A stretch of 64,000 nt of DNA from JADLGL01 sp963732865 (GCA_963732865.1 CAVTBC010000004.1:434001-498000); one strand, 5' to 3'. Counted from the stretch's first letter, positions 35,567-47,224 are shown. Made by a program: numbers and translations. Notes: generated from the letters alone by a model not told the origin.

Positions 35567-37306
35567 ATGGGATCGCCGCAGTCGCTGCCCGTCGAACCCG
35601 CCGCGACGGCTCCATCGCCGCAGGCCGAACTGCCGGGCGTTCAGCCGCCGGAACCGCCGGCCGCCCCGGTCAAGCTCAGCGAATCCGTCGGTCGCCGCCG
35701 TTCGGCGCGGCGCAGGCGGCGCAGGCGGGTGTGGCTGCTGATCGGCGTTTTGGTCGTTGCGGGCGGCGGGTACGCTGCCTGGCGATACTATTTTGCGCCG
35801 ACCACCGAAGCCACGGTTCAGTATGTCACGAGCGCGGTGACGCTCGGCAATATCGAAGACTCAGTGTCGGCGATCGGCACGCTGTCGCCGTCGCAGAGCC
35901 GGACCGTTGAGATCCCGGTCAGCGGCCGTATCGCCGCGATCAATGTCGAAATCGGCGATATCGTCGCCGAGGGCGATGTCATAGCGACGCTCGAGTCCGA
36001 CGGCTTCCAGGCGACGCTCGATGCGGCGGAATCGCAACTCGCCAATTTGCAGGCGTCACTCGCCGATCGCCAGTCGCAGCTCCAGTTGCAGGAGCAGAAT
36101 CTCGAACGACAGGAAGGGCTGCTCGCCGCAAATGCGGCCGCCGAGGCAACGGTGCAGAGCGCGCGCGCTTCGGTCGTGTCGGCGCAGGCGCAACTGGCGT
36201 CAGTGCAGACGCAGATCGTGCAGCAAGAGCAGACTGTGCAAAACGCGCGCGACAATCTGGAGGCCGCGACTATCTACGCGCCGATCGCCGGCACCATCGT
36301 GTCGCTCGCCGGTTCGGTCGGGCAGACGGTCAATGCCGGCGTTCAGCTGATGGAGATATCGGACCTGTCGACAATGACCGTCGAGGCCCAGGTCTCGGAG
36401 GCCGACATCAGCCGCCTGTCGATCGGCATGCCGGCCTATTTCACGACGCTGGCCGGTTCGAACCGGCGCTGGACGGGAACGCTGCGCCGCATCCTGCCGA
36501 CGCCGACCGTCGAAAACAACGTCGTCCTCTACAGCATCCTCTTCGACGTCGACAATTCGGACGGCGCGCTGTTGATCGGCATGTCGACGAAATCCTTCTT
36601 CGTCGTCGTCGGCGCCGACAATGTGTTGCGCGTTCCGATCGCGGCGCTGCACGCGATCCGCGGTGGAGCGGCCGCCGCCGCTGCGGCGGCAGTGGCGCCG
36701 GCAACGGCGAACGCCACTGCCGCACCTCCGGCCCCGGCGGATGCGACGACGCAGATTGCTCAGCGCTTCGGTCAGGCGCCGGCGGCAAACCCTGCGCCGA
36801 CCGAGGCCGCGCCGGCAGTTGCCGCGCCGGCGACCGATGCGGGAGCGGCGGCGGCAGCCGAGGCGCCTGCCGGAGGCGCGCAGCTTCCCGCCGGCGTCGA
36901 CCCCACGCAGTTGCAGCAGGCCTTCCAGAATGGCCAGCTGCCCGCCGGCGTCGACCGCGAACAACTGCGCCAGGCATTCGCAAACGGAGGACTCGGCAAC
37001 GGCCAGTTGGCCCAGGGCTTCCAGGCGCGGCAGTCGACGGCGGTGACCCAGACAGGACCGACAAACTACACGGCCGAAGTGATGAACGACGATGGAACGA
37101 TCGAAACGCGGACCGTTCTGGTCGGCGTTCAGGACCGGGTCAATGCCGAGGTGCTGGATGGCCTTACCGCCGGCGAACGTGTGGTCGTCTCGACAACCAC
37201 CGGCGCTGCTGCAACCGCGCCGGCGCCGGGCGCTGGCGGCGGTGCCGGTGTCGGTTTGGCGCTGCCTGGCGGCGGTGGAGCCGGCTTCTTTCTTGGGGGC
37301 CGATAG
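35567..37306 (+). CDS. macA: MacA-type periplasmic adaptor of a tripartite ABC exporter
   Basis: 579 residues: short cytoplasmic Pro-rich leader, one membrane helix (VWLLIGVLVVAGGGYAAW), then HlyD-type barrel-sandwich and lipoyl halves. The first half carries GRIAAINVEIGDIVAEGDVI; a long alpha-hairpin coiled coil is rich in Gln/Leu/Ala (about 145-230), followed by IYAPIAGTIVSLAGSVGQTV. A beta-barrel domain follows to about 370. Then comes an unusual Ala/Pro-rich insert with a duplicated segment at about 440-478 (LPAGVDPTQLQQAF, LPAGVDREQLRQAF) before the membrane-proximal domain resumes. First gene of macA-macB-tolC. Confidence 0.88.
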   Translation: MGSPQSLPVEPAATAPSPQAELPGVQPPEPPAAPVKLSESVGRRRSARRRRRRRVWLLIGVLVVAGGGYAAWRYYFAPTTEATVQYVTSAVTLGNIEDSVSAIGTLSPSQSRTVEIPVSGRIAAINVEIGDIVAEGDVIATLESDGFQATLDAAESQLANLQASLADRQSQLQLQEQNLERQEGLLAANAAAEATVQSARASVVSAQAQLASVQTQIVQQEQTVQNARDNLEAATIYAPIAGTIVSLAGSVGQTVNAGVQLMEISDLSTMTVEAQVSEADISRLSIGMPAYFTTLAGSNRRWTGTLRRILPTPTVENNVVLYSILFDVDNSDGALLIGMSTKSFFVVVGADNVLRVPIAALHAIRGGAAAAAAAAVAPATANATAAPPAPADATTQIAQRFGQAPAANPAPTEAAPAVAAPATDAGAAAAAEAPAGGAQLPAGVDPTQLQQAFQNGQLPAGVDREQLRQAFANGGLGNGQLAQGFQARQSTAVTQTGPTNYTAEVMNDDGTIETRTVLVGVQDRVNAEVLDGLTAGERVVVSTTTGAAATAPAPGAGGGAGVGLALPGGGGAGFFLGGR

Positions 37307-39277
<1,971 letters not shown>

Positions 39278-39308
39278 ACTCGCCCTCTTGTTCCGCGTAG
39301 GAGAGACC

Positions 39309-40721
39309 ATGTTCGCATTCCGACCGGCCGCCAATCTCGCGAGCATTCTCGCCGTCACGATGCTCACCGGCTGCGCCAGCGGCCGCATCGGCCCGGACTT
39401 CGTTGCGCCCGATGCGCCCAACGTCACCGGCTACACGGCCGACGCCCTTCCGGCGCACACGGCCTCGGCCAATGCCGCCGGCGGCCAGTCGCAGACCTTC
39501 GAGATCGGCGCGAATGTGCCGGGCCGCTGGTGGGAGCTGTTCGGCTCCAGCGAGCTCAATCGGCTCGTTGAAGAAGCGCTGGCGGCCAATCCCAATCTTG
39601 CCAGCGCGCAGCAGACGCTCATCCAGGCGCAGGAAAACTACGCCGCCAACCAGGCTTCGCTGCACGATCCATCGGTCGGCGTCCCGACCTTGCAGGCCAA
39701 TGCCTCGAGCAATTCGCCTTTCACCGTGACGACGCAGGGCAATCTCCGCGTCTCCTACTCCGTCGATATTTGCTGCGGCGCGGCGCGCCAGCGCGAGAGT
39801 TCGGAGGCGTCACTGATGCGGCAGCAGGTGTCGCTGCAGGCGTCCTATGTGTCACTGACGGCGAGCGTCGTGAACAATGTCATCAATCTGGCGCTGCTGC
39901 AGGAACGGCACCGCGCGACCGAAGACGTTCTCGCACTGCAGCAGCAGATCCTCGACATCTCCCAGCAGCGGCTCGATCTCGGCGACATCGCCCCGTCGGA
40001 TCTGGCGCAGCAGCAGGCCTCGCTGATCAGCACGCAATCATCGCTGGTTTCGCTCGAAAGCCAGATCGCACAGCAGACCAATCAGCTCGCCATCTATCTC
40101 GGCAAGTTCCCGAGCCAGATGCAGCCGGTCAACATCAGGCTCGACAATCTGACGCTGCCGACGAACATTCCGGTGAGCTTGCCGTCACAGTTGGTGGCGC
40201 AGCGGCCGGACATCGTCGAGGCGGCGTATAGCCTGCACTCGGCCACCGCGAATGTCGGCGTCACGATCGCCGACATGCTGCCGCAGATTTCGCTCTCTGG
40301 AGCGTTTACGCCGGCGGGTCTTGCCTGGAACATCGCCTCCAGCATTGCAGAGGCCGCCATCAATGTCGGCGCCGACATCCATCGGCACGCTGCGGTTGAG
40401 GCGGCCCTGGAGGCGGCGGAGTACTCCTATCAGAGCACGGTGATCGCCGCCTTCGTCGACGTCGCCAACGCGCTCCAGTCGATCACCTATGACGCGCGAT
40501 CGATGGCGCTTGAGGTGCAGTCCGAGCAAGCGAGCCGCAACAGCCTCGACCTGGCGCAGCAGGAATATCAGCTGGGGACGGCCGCCTATTCGACGGTGCT
40601 GTCGGCGCAGCAATCCTATCGCAATGCGGTGACGAGCCTTCTCTCGGCCCGCGCGTCACGGCTCAGCGACACGGTAGCGCTTTATGTCGCGCTCGGCGGC
40701 GGCTGGTGGAACACGCAATAG
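39309..40721 (+). CDS. outer-membrane factor lipoprotein (TolC/NodT family)
   Basis: 470 residues. Lipobox MLTGC near the N-terminus; two OEP repeats with WWELFGSSELNRLVEEALAANPNL and the second-half RPDIVEAAYSLHSATANVGVTIADMLPQI, and long Gln/Ala-rich helices that form the periplasmic barrel. It completes the MacAB exporter, 31 bases downstream of macB. AGGAGAG precedes the ATG at 39309; an in-frame start at 39288 adds seven residues and is less likely. Confidence 0.92.
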   Translation: MFAFRPAANLASILAVTMLTGCASGRIGPDFVAPDAPNVTGYTADALPAHTASANAAGGQSQTFEIGANVPGRWWELFGSSELNRLVEEALAANPNLASAQQTLIQAQENYAANQASLHDPSVGVPTLQANASSNSPFTVTTQGNLRVSYSVDICCGAARQRESSEASLMRQQVSLQASYVSLTASVVNNVINLALLQERHRATEDVLALQQQILDISQQRLDLGDIAPSDLAQQQASLISTQSSLVSLESQIAQQTNQLAIYLGKFPSQMQPVNIRLDNLTLPTNIPVSLPSQLVAQRPDIVEAAYSLHSATANVGVTIADMLPQISLSGAFTPAGLAWNIASSIAEAAINVGADIHRHAAVEAALEAAEYSYQSTVIAAFVDVANALQSITYDARSMALEVQSEQASRNSLDLAQQEYQLGTAAYSTVLSAQQSYRNAVTSLLSARASRLSDTVALYVALGGGWWNTQ

Positions 40722-40756
40722 AATTGGCGCGGGGCGGCGCCGACAGGAGAACGATG

Positions 40757-41374
40757 ATGAGGGTAGAAGCAAGGATCGCTTTTGCGGTTCTGTCGATGTC
40801 GCTGGCAACAATTGCCGCGAACGGCGCTGCGGCGCAGGAGCAGACGCCGCCGCCGCAATTCCGCACGCCAGCGCAAGTCAATCTTTGCGCCGATTTCAGT
40901 CTGTTTGCCGACGCCACGCCGTTTCCCATGGATTTCACGCTCGCCGCTTTCAAGTTCCACGACGCGTCGGGTGCGCCAACGCTCACGGCTGCGACGGGCG
41001 GCAACGAGGTCGCGCTCGGATTCGGCGCAGACGGCATCGGCATCACGCTGCCGTTCGCGGTCGAGGCAGCAACGCTGCGTGTCGGCGCCTTTGCGGGACC
41101 GGTGTCGGTCATCGGCTATGACGAAAATTTTGCCGTCCAATTCCAGACGACCGTCGCCGAAAACGACGCCTTCAACGACGTCGCGCTCAACGGGCAGGGG
41201 ATCCTCTATGTCAGCGTCGGCGGGGATGGTTCGGCCGGTCTACTGAGCAATATCTGCATCGACACGACCATGCTCCAAGGCGGTTTCGCCGGCGGCCAGG
41301 GGCGATTCGGCGCAGGGCAGTTCGCTCCCGGCGGCAACGGTGCGGCCGGTCCTGGTGCTGCCGCCGGTCCGTGA
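40757..41374 (+). CDS. exported protein, possibly in the macAB operon
   Basis: 205 residues with signal peptide (IAFAVLSMSLATIAANGAAA). The mature domain (CADFSLFADATPFPMDFTLAAFKF ... SVGGDGSAGLLSNICIDT) has two cysteines bracketing an all-beta region. It ends in a Gly/Ala/Pro-rich tail. GGAG at 40746 favours the second of two adjacent ATGs (40757). It starts 35 bases after the outer-membrane factor. Unrecognised family. Confidence 0.65.
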   Translation: MRVEARIAFAVLSMSLATIAANGAAAQEQTPPPQFRTPAQVNLCADFSLFADATPFPMDFTLAAFKFHDASGAPTLTAATGGNEVALGFGADGIGITLPFAVEAATLRVGAFAGPVSVIGYDENFAVQFQTTVAENDAFNDVALNGQGILYVSVGGDGSAGLLSNICIDTTMLQGGFAGGQGRFGAGQFAPGGNGAAGPGAAAGP

Positions 41375-41474
41375 CGTCGACTGCGTTTCGGCGTCGTGCA
41401 AGGGCGTTGTCTCGGTTTCGAAGGATGGCCATCAGTGAAAGCTCCCCGGCTTCTTGCAGGGATGCTAACAGGCC

Positions 41475-41918
41475 ATGAGATCAGCGCTTGCGCGGATCGC
41501 ATTCATAGCGCTCCTGCTTGCGACGGTGTTGGGCCGGCCGGCACTTGGCCAGCAGCCGACCCTCCACATCATTGATGCCAGGGTGATAGGCGACGCTGCG
41601 CGGCTGCGGGTCGTGTTCGATCTGACCGAAAAGGCGCCCCATCGCGTTCAACTCGCTTCGGGGTCGAACCAGCTTGATGTCGATTTTGTTACGGCCGTTG
41701 TAAGTTCGGATGTTTGTGCCGGTCTGCGGACGTCGGATTTCGTCCTCACCTGCGTCGATGGACGCCTTATTTTCGGCTACTCGCGAGTCGACCTCCATCT
41801 ATCGTTTTGCGGGGCAATCGCCTTCTCGGCTATGGAGGCTCCCCTGACCGATGAGCCAGCACATTTCCATGTCGACATCGTTCCCGATCCCTCTTCGAAT
41901 TGCGTGGTCACGCCGTGA
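41475..41918 (+). CDS. exported AMIN-like domain protein
   Basis: 147 residues: signal peptide (ALARIAFIALLLATVLGRPALG), then HIIDARVIGDAARLRVVFDLTEKAPHRV with LASGSNQLDVDFV, a pattern like AMIN domains that localise cell-wall amidases and secretins. The remainder has three cysteines and no catalytic domain. Match to AMIN is by eye and moderate. Confidence 0.55.
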   Translation: MRSALARIAFIALLLATVLGRPALGQQPTLHIIDARVIGDAARLRVVFDLTEKAPHRVQLASGSNQLDVDFVTAVVSSDVCAGLRTSDFVLTCVDGRLIFGYSRVDLHLSFCGAIAFSAMEAPLTDEPAHFHVDIVPDPSSNCVVTP

Positions 41919-42066
41919 ACCGCGCCGCACTTGAGCGGTTGACGACTCGCGATCCATTCTGGATCACAAGCACGCGAGCCGCTCGTTCCGAGCACGGCGA
42001 GGAATGCTTCGAAGCTTATAGTTTACGGGCGCTCGGATGACGCCTACGCGTCGGATGGCAGGACCC

Positions 42067-43803
42067 ATGACGAAGACGGTCGTTCTTGGCGCGGCCTTTG
42101 TCGTTTCATTGCTGTGCGCCTCGCCCGCGCTGGCGCATCCGCACATCCTTGTCGACGCCAAGGTTGAAGTTGTCTTCGACGGCGGCGGGCAAATCTCGGC
42201 GATCCGGCATATTTGGCAGTTCGACGACGCCTTTGCCGCTTACGCCGTGCAGGGGCTGGACACCAATAATGACGGCGAGCTCACCCGCGACGAACTCGCG
42301 CCTCTGGCGCAGACCAATGTCGAATCGCTCGCCAATTATGACTTCTTCACCTGGCTCGATCTCGATAGCCAGGCGGCGACTTTTGCCGCGCCGACGCAGT
42401 ATTGGCTCGACACCTATGGCGGTCATCTGACGCTGTTCTATTCACTGCCGCTGGAAACCCCCACCGCCGCACATTCCGCCGTGCTGCGTATCTTCGATCC
42501 GGAATATTACGTTGCCATCGGCTTCGACACGGAGCCGCAGATCACGCTGGTCAACCCACCGCCCAGCTGTTCGGCGCAGTTCCTGCCGCCGCCGGCGCTT
42601 GATCCGCAAGCCGCAGCCGTTTTGGCGGCGGTTCCGGCGGATCAGCGGGCACTGCCCGCCAACCTCGCCGGCTATACCGACGAACTGGCCAACACATTCG
42701 TCATCACCTGCGACGACATCGCGCCGCCTGCTCCCGCCGCCGTCGCCGAAACAGCCGCGCCCGACACGAATATCGGCGGACCGCTCGGCATCGGCACGCC
42801 GGAAGTTGGCGCCGGCAATTGGGGTGGTCCGCTGGCGCCGATCTTCATCCAGATCGCCGCCTGGCAAGCCTCGTTCTATCGACAGCTGACCGATAATCTG
42901 TCGTCGATTCCCGACGGGTCTGGCTTCTTATGGGTGCTGCTGGGCATAAGCTTCCTCTACGGCATCTTTCACGCGGCCGGGCCAGGTCACGGCAAGGCGG
43001 TCATCACGTCCTATTTGCTGGCAACCGGCGAGACGTTGCGCCGCGGTGTTGTCATCGCTTTCGCGGCGGCCTTCGTGCAGGCGGTGACGGCGATTGCATT
43101 GGTCAGCATTGCGACCGGGCTTCTCAAGGCCACGGCGATGACGATGACCAACGCCACCAATGTGCTGGAGATAGGCAGCTACGCGATGATCGTTGCGGTC
43201 GGCGTGTGGCTCTTGTGGACGCGCATCCGCGGGCACCGGCCGCAAGCGGTGCGCCTGCGTCCCGGCAAACCCCGCAACCGCCTATCACCGGCTCCTGTGA
43301 CAGCGGTTCCGCGCGAACTGCCGATCGAATATTTCCCACGCAGCATGCGCGGCGAAAATCTGCCGGCGCGCTTCGCCGCCGAACCGATGCCGGCCAGCAT
43401 GACCGACGCGCGCTGGCTCGAGCCGGCGCACGATCACGCCGATCACAATCACGCACCGAATCCACAGGCGCTCAGCGGGAAGCTGACGCTCGCCAAGGCC
43501 TGGTCGGCGATCGTCGCCGTCGGTATCCGCCCCTGCTCGGGCGCCATCATCGTTCTCGTCTTCGCCTTGTCGCAAGGGCTCTATGCGGCCGGCGTCGCCT
43601 CGACTTTCGTCATGGCGATCGGCACCGGCCTCACGGTGTCTTTGCTGGCGAGCCTCGCGGTTCTGGCGCGCGACGTCATGTTTCGTTTCACGACAAGGCG
43701 ATCGCCGGCCGTCGCCCTTCTCGGGCGCTCTATCGAGATCCTCGCCGCCCTGGCGGTTATTGTGCTCGGGCTGCTTCTTCTGGGCGGTGCGCTGTCGATA
43801 TAG
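42067..43803 (+). CDS. DUF1007-NicO fusion: periplasmic metal-binding domain plus nickel/cobalt-type transporter
   Basis: 578 residues. Signal peptide ends PALAHPHI; the mature N-terminal DUF1007 domain (about 25-215) starts with His-rich AHPHILVDAKVEVVF and includes an EF-like DTNNDGELTRDEL loop. A Pro/Ala linker leads to a six-helix NicO/RcnA transporter with GIFHAAGPGHGKAVI and GIRPCSGAI. A His/Asp-rich loop, HDHADHNHAP, lies between helices. These two domains are often separate neighbouring genes. Placement 112 bases before a Zur-box/znu operon suggests zinc-related homeostasis. AGGA favours ATG 42067 over 42037. Confidence 0.85.
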   Translation: MTKTVVLGAAFVVSLLCASPALAHPHILVDAKVEVVFDGGGQISAIRHIWQFDDAFAAYAVQGLDTNNDGELTRDELAPLAQTNVESLANYDFFTWLDLDSQAATFAAPTQYWLDTYGGHLTLFYSLPLETPTAAHSAVLRIFDPEYYVAIGFDTEPQITLVNPPPSCSAQFLPPPALDPQAAAVLAAVPADQRALPANLAGYTDELANTFVITCDDIAPPAPAAVAETAAPDTNIGGPLGIGTPEVGAGNWGGPLAPIFIQIAAWQASFYRQLTDNLSSIPDGSGFLWVLLGISFLYGIFHAAGPGHGKAVITSYLLATGETLRRGVVIAFAAAFVQAVTAIALVSIATGLLKATAMTMTNATNVLEIGSYAMIVAVGVWLLWTRIRGHRPQAVRLRPGKPRNRLSPAPVTAVPRELPIEYFPRSMRGENLPARFAAEPMPASMTDARWLEPAHDHADHNHAPNPQALSGKLTLAKAWSAIVAVGIRPCSGAIIVLVFALSQGLYAAGVASTFVMAIGTGLTVSLLASLAVLARDVMFRFTTRRSPAVALLGRSIEILAALAVIVLGLLLLGGALSI

Positions 43804-43874
43804 GCTGCGCCTGCGGCATCTGTGCGATAGCCATCCCGTTGCCGGAAATCGCCTTGCGGTTCGCTCCTCGATAT

Positions 43875-43896
43875 GAAACGTATAATATATCATATC
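43875..43896. promoter_or_regulatory. Zur-like box upstream of znuA
   Basis: GAAACGTATAATATATCATA plus TC: AT-rich imperfect dyad with GAAAyG and CrTaTC ends, close to the alphaproteobacterial Zur box, 19 bases before the znuA ATG. Presence before a zinc ABC operon makes the call credible. Confidence 0.7.
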
Positions 43897-43915
43897 GTAC
43901 TCAAGGTGTCGCTTG

Positions 43916-44782
43916 ATGTTGAAGAGCTTTGCGGCCCTCGTTCTGGCCGCAGCGATTTTTGCGGCCGTGGATGCGGAGGCGGCGCCGATTGCCATCGTCG
44001 CGGCCGAGAATTTCTACGGTGACGTCGCCGCCCAGATCGGCGGCGATCAGGTGGTTGTCACCAGCATCCTCAGCAATCCGAATCAGGATCCGCACAATTT
44101 CGAAGTGAACGCGGCGACGGCGCGTACCCTCTCGGACGCCGCCATCATCATTTACAACGGCGCCGACTACGATCCGTGGATGCCGACGCTCTTGGTTGCC
44201 GCCGAGAATGGCGATGCGAATGTGATCGTCGTGGCCGATCTCACCGGACATGAACCGGGCGACAACCCGCACCTTTGGTATGATCCCGCGACCATGCCTG
44301 CCGTGGCGGAGGCGATTGCCGCCGCGCTCACCGCCGCCGACCCGGTTCATGCGGCCGACTATGTCGCCCGCCTTCAGGCCTTTGAGGATTCGCTGGCGCC
44401 GATCGACGCTGAGATCGCCGCGATCAGGCAAGACTTTGCCGGCGTGGTCGTTGCGGCAACAGAGCCGGTGTTCGGCTACATGGCCGATGCTCTCGGCGTC
44501 ACCATGCGCAACCAGGATTTTCAGCGCGCGGTGATGAACGATACCGAGCCGAGCGCGCGTGACCTTGCTGCCTTCGAGGACGATTTGCGCAGCGGTCTCA
44601 TCCGCGTGCTGTTCTACAACAGCCAGGTCACGGACGACCTCACCGACCACCTTCTCGACATAGCCAATCAGGCGGGCGTGGCGGTGGTTGGCGTCACCGA
44701 GACCGAACCGACCGGCCTGACTTATCAGGCCTGGATCACGGCAGCACTCGACGCCACACGCGCGGCGTTGGGCCGTCCATAG
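43916..44782 (+). CDS. znuA: zinc ABC transporter substrate-binding protein (ZnuA/AztC-like)
   Basis: 288 residues with signal peptide (FAALVLAAAIFAAVDAEAA). Cluster A-I metal-binding protein: IVAAENFYGDVAAQIGG, metal His in NQDPHNFE and GDNPHLWYDP, ATEPVFGYMADALG, and NSQVTDD near the end. It lacks the long His-rich loop of enterobacterial ZnuA, in that respect like AztC-type proteins. A TTG lies one codon upstream of the ATG. Head of znuA-C-B. Confidence 0.88.
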   Translation: MLKSFAALVLAAAIFAAVDAEAAPIAIVAAENFYGDVAAQIGGDQVVVTSILSNPNQDPHNFEVNAATARTLSDAAIIIYNGADYDPWMPTLLVAAENGDANVIVVADLTGHEPGDNPHLWYDPATMPAVAEAIAAALTAADPVHAADYVARLQAFEDSLAPIDAEIAAIRQDFAGVVVAATEPVFGYMADALGVTMRNQDFQRAVMNDTEPSARDLAAFEDDLRSGLIRVLFYNSQVTDDLTDHLLDIANQAGVAVVGVTETEPTGLTYQAWITAALDATRAALGRP

Positions 44783-44784
44783 CG

Positions 44785-45591
44785 ATGGCGGAAGCGATCA
44801 CTCTCGACCGGGTAACGCTGGCGATCGGCGAGCGAACCGTGCTTGCGGATGTCAGTTTCGCGATTGAAGAAGGCGCGTTCATCGGCCTGCTCGGGCCGAA
44901 CGGCGCCGGCAAGACGACCTTGATGCGCGCTTTGCTGGGGCTGTTGGCGCCGCGGCGCGGGACGATCCGCATGTTCGGCGAAGCTCCCGATCGCGGCAAT
45001 GCGGCCGTCGGCTATTTACCGCAAATGCGAACATTGCCGAGTAACGCCCGGATCAGCGGCTGGGACTTCGTCGCCAGCACCTATGACGGGCATCGCTGGG
45101 GACTGCCGCTGCACAATGCGAAGGCGCGCGAAGAAATCGCCTGGGCGCTGGATGCGGTTGGCGGGCTCGATCTCGCGCGGCGGCCGCTGGCGGATCTTTC
45201 CGGCGGCGAGCGCCAGCGGCTGCTGCTCGGCCAGGCGCTGATGGGGCGGCCGAAGCTGCTCCTCTTGGACGAGCCGCTGATGAGCCTTGATCCGCGCCGG
45301 CAGGAATTGGTGATCGAACTCGTGGCCCGCCTGCATCGTGATCTCGGCGTGACCGTGCTGTTCAGCGCGCATGAGATCAATCCGCTGATCGGCGTGCTCG
45401 ACCGCGTCCTCTATCTCGGCGGCGGCGGCGCCGCAATTGGCCCGGTCGACGAGGTCATCACCGGCCCGGTCCTGTCGCGGCTCTACGGCTCGTCCATCGA
45501 CGTCATCCGCGTCGAGGGGCGGATCTTCGTCATGTCCGGCGGCCACGATCTTGAGCATGACGAACACGGGCATCACCACGACCATGCTTAG
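44785..45591 (+). CDS. znuC: zinc ABC transporter ATP-binding protein
   Basis: 268 residues: Walker A GPNGAGKTTL, signature LSGGERQR, Walker B LLLLDEPL, switch His in FSAHEINPL. The C-terminus is His/Asp-rich (GGHDLEHDEHGHHHDHA), a probable zinc-sensing or metal-binding tail. It follows znuA by two bases and overlaps znuB by eight. Confidence 0.92.
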   Translation: MAEAITLDRVTLAIGERTVLADVSFAIEEGAFIGLLGPNGAGKTTLMRALLGLLAPRRGTIRMFGEAPDRGNAAVGYLPQMRTLPSNARISGWDFVASTYDGHRWGLPLHNAKAREEIAWALDAVGGLDLARRPLADLSGGERQRLLLGQALMGRPKLLLLDEPLMSLDPRRQELVIELVARLHRDLGVTVLFSAHEINPLIGVLDRVLYLGGGGAAIGPVDEVITGPVLSRLYGSSIDVIRVEGRIFVMSGGHDLEHDEHGHHHDHA

Positions 45592-46408
45592 CTACGCCTT
45601 CATGGTGAATGCGTTTCTGGCCTCCGGCATCGTCGCCGTGGCGGCGGGTATCGTCGGCTATTTCCTCGTGCTGCGCGGTGAGGTGTTCGCCGGGCACGCG
45701 CTGTCGCATGTCGGCTTCGCCGGCGCGACAGGCGCGGTGCTGATCGGCCTGTCGCCGCTCACCGGCCTCCTCGGCTTCACCATCGTGGCCGGCGTCGTTA
45801 TGGGTCTTCTCGGGGAAAGGCTCAGCACCCGCGATGTGGCCATTGGCATGGTGCTGGCGTTGTCACTGGGGCTCGGGCTGCTCTTCCTGCATTTTTATAC
45901 CGCCTTTGCCACGCAGGCGACGGCGCTGCTCTTCGGCAACATCTTCGGTGTCAGCCGGTCGATGGTGTGGACGCTGCTCGGCCTCGCGGTGATCTGCCTC
46001 GGCGCGCTCGCCTTCATCGCGCGGCCGCTTCTGTTCGCCAGCCTGCAGCCGGAGATGGCCGAAGCGCGGGGCGTCTCGCCGCGGCTGATGGGCGTCTTGT
46101 TTCTGGCCATCGTCGCCATCGCCGTCGCCGAGAGCGCGCAGATCGTCGGCGTCCTCCTGGTGTTCGCGCTGATGGTCGGACCGGCAGCGACGGCGGGGCA
46201 GATAACGGCGCGCATTCCGCTTGCGGTCGCGTTGTCCGCAGCGATCGCGTTAGCCGCCGCGTGGATGGGGCTGGTGATCGCCTATTACACCAACTGGCCG
46301 ACCAGCTTCTGCATCACGGCTTTGGCCGGACTCGGCTATTTCGCGGCGCGTATCCGCCGTATCCGGACGCATAAGTCGCCCCTCTCGGCTGACGCCGCGG
46401 CCCACTAG
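45584..46408 (+). CDS. znuB: zinc ABC transporter permease
   Basis: 274-residue ABC-3 family permease with about eight hydrophobic segments: FLASGIVAVAAGIVGYFLVLRGEVFAGHALSHVGF, split here as GEVFAGHALSHVGFAG, and the coupling region ARGVSPRLMG. ATG 45584 overlaps the end of znuC; an in-frame ATG at 45557 is possible. Confidence 0.9.
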   Translation: MLSYAFMVNAFLASGIVAVAAGIVGYFLVLRGEVFAGHALSHVGFAGATGAVLIGLSPLTGLLGFTIVAGVVMGLLGERLSTRDVAIGMVLALSLGLGLLFLHFYTAFATQATALLFGNIFGVSRSMVWTLLGLAVICLGALAFIARPLLFASLQPEMAEARGVSPRLMGVLFLAIVAIAVAESAQIVGVLLVFALMVGPAATAGQITARIPLAVALSAAIALAAAWMGLVIAYYTNWPTSFCITALAGLGYFAARIRRIRTHKSPLSADAAAH

Positions 46409-46533
46409 CCGGCCCTCCGGCGCGTTCACAAATCCGCGACTAAGCCCTTCTGCGGCAATAGGAAGCCCCAATTGCCGGGCCGCAAGTCGCATAGTGCCGG
46501 CGCTCTCCGACATGCCGCCAAGAGGGACGCGAC

Positions 46534-47221
46534 ATGGGCATCGCTATTGCTCCTGCTTTCACCCGCCATTTTACCCCGGGCCGAATGGGCTCCGTTCTCG
46601 CCCTTTGGATGGGCGCTGCGGTGCTCTTGTCGGGCTGCAGCTCCAACGACACCTGGCACGAGACCGACATCACCGGCAGCCTCCCGGCGCTCGATTTCAC
46701 CATGACCGATGCCGAAGACGGCGCAACCGTCACGCCAGGCCGATTTCGCCGGCAAGGTGGTGCTTCTCTATTTCGGCTACACCAATTGCCCGGATGTCTG
46801 TCCGCTGACGCTGTCGAACCTTTCGCGCGTTTTGGCGCAGCTCGGCGACAAGGCGGACGATGTCGCGGTGCTCTTCGTCACGGTCGATCCCGACCGCGAC
46901 ACGCTGCCGGTGCTGAAGGATTATGCCGCCGCGTTCGGGACGCAATTCGTCGGCCTGCACGGCACGCCCGACCAGTTGGCGTCTCTGGCTCAGCGCTACC
47001 GCGTGTCGTACTCGGTGACCCCGGCGACCGACACCGAACCCTACACGGTGAACCATGGTTCAGCGGTCTATGTCTTCGATCAGACGGGCAATACCCGCCT
47101 GCTGATGACGCAGATGTCGACCGCGGATCCGGGCATCGACGACGCGACGGCCGACCTCGGCAAGCTGGTTGACGAGGCCAATCCGCCAGGCTTCTTCCAG
47201 CGCTTCATGCAGTGGCTCTAG
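46534..47221 (+). pseudogene. SCO1/SenC copper chaperone, frame broken by an apparent +1 base
   Basis: Thioredoxin-fold protein that delivers copper to the CuA site of cytochrome oxidase. The first frame has a lipobox signal (AVLLSGCSS) and LPALDFTMTDAEDGATVTP. The second frame continues DFAGKVVLLYFGYTNCPDVC, with the CxxxC copper pair, and the third ligand His in VNHGSAVYVFD, through to the TAG at 47221. Dropping one G at about 46738 (CCAGGCC to CCAGCC) restores a single protein of 228 residues. All functional residues survive. Convergent with the CopC/CopD fusion gene three bases away. Confidence 0.85.
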
Positions 47222-47224
47222 TCC

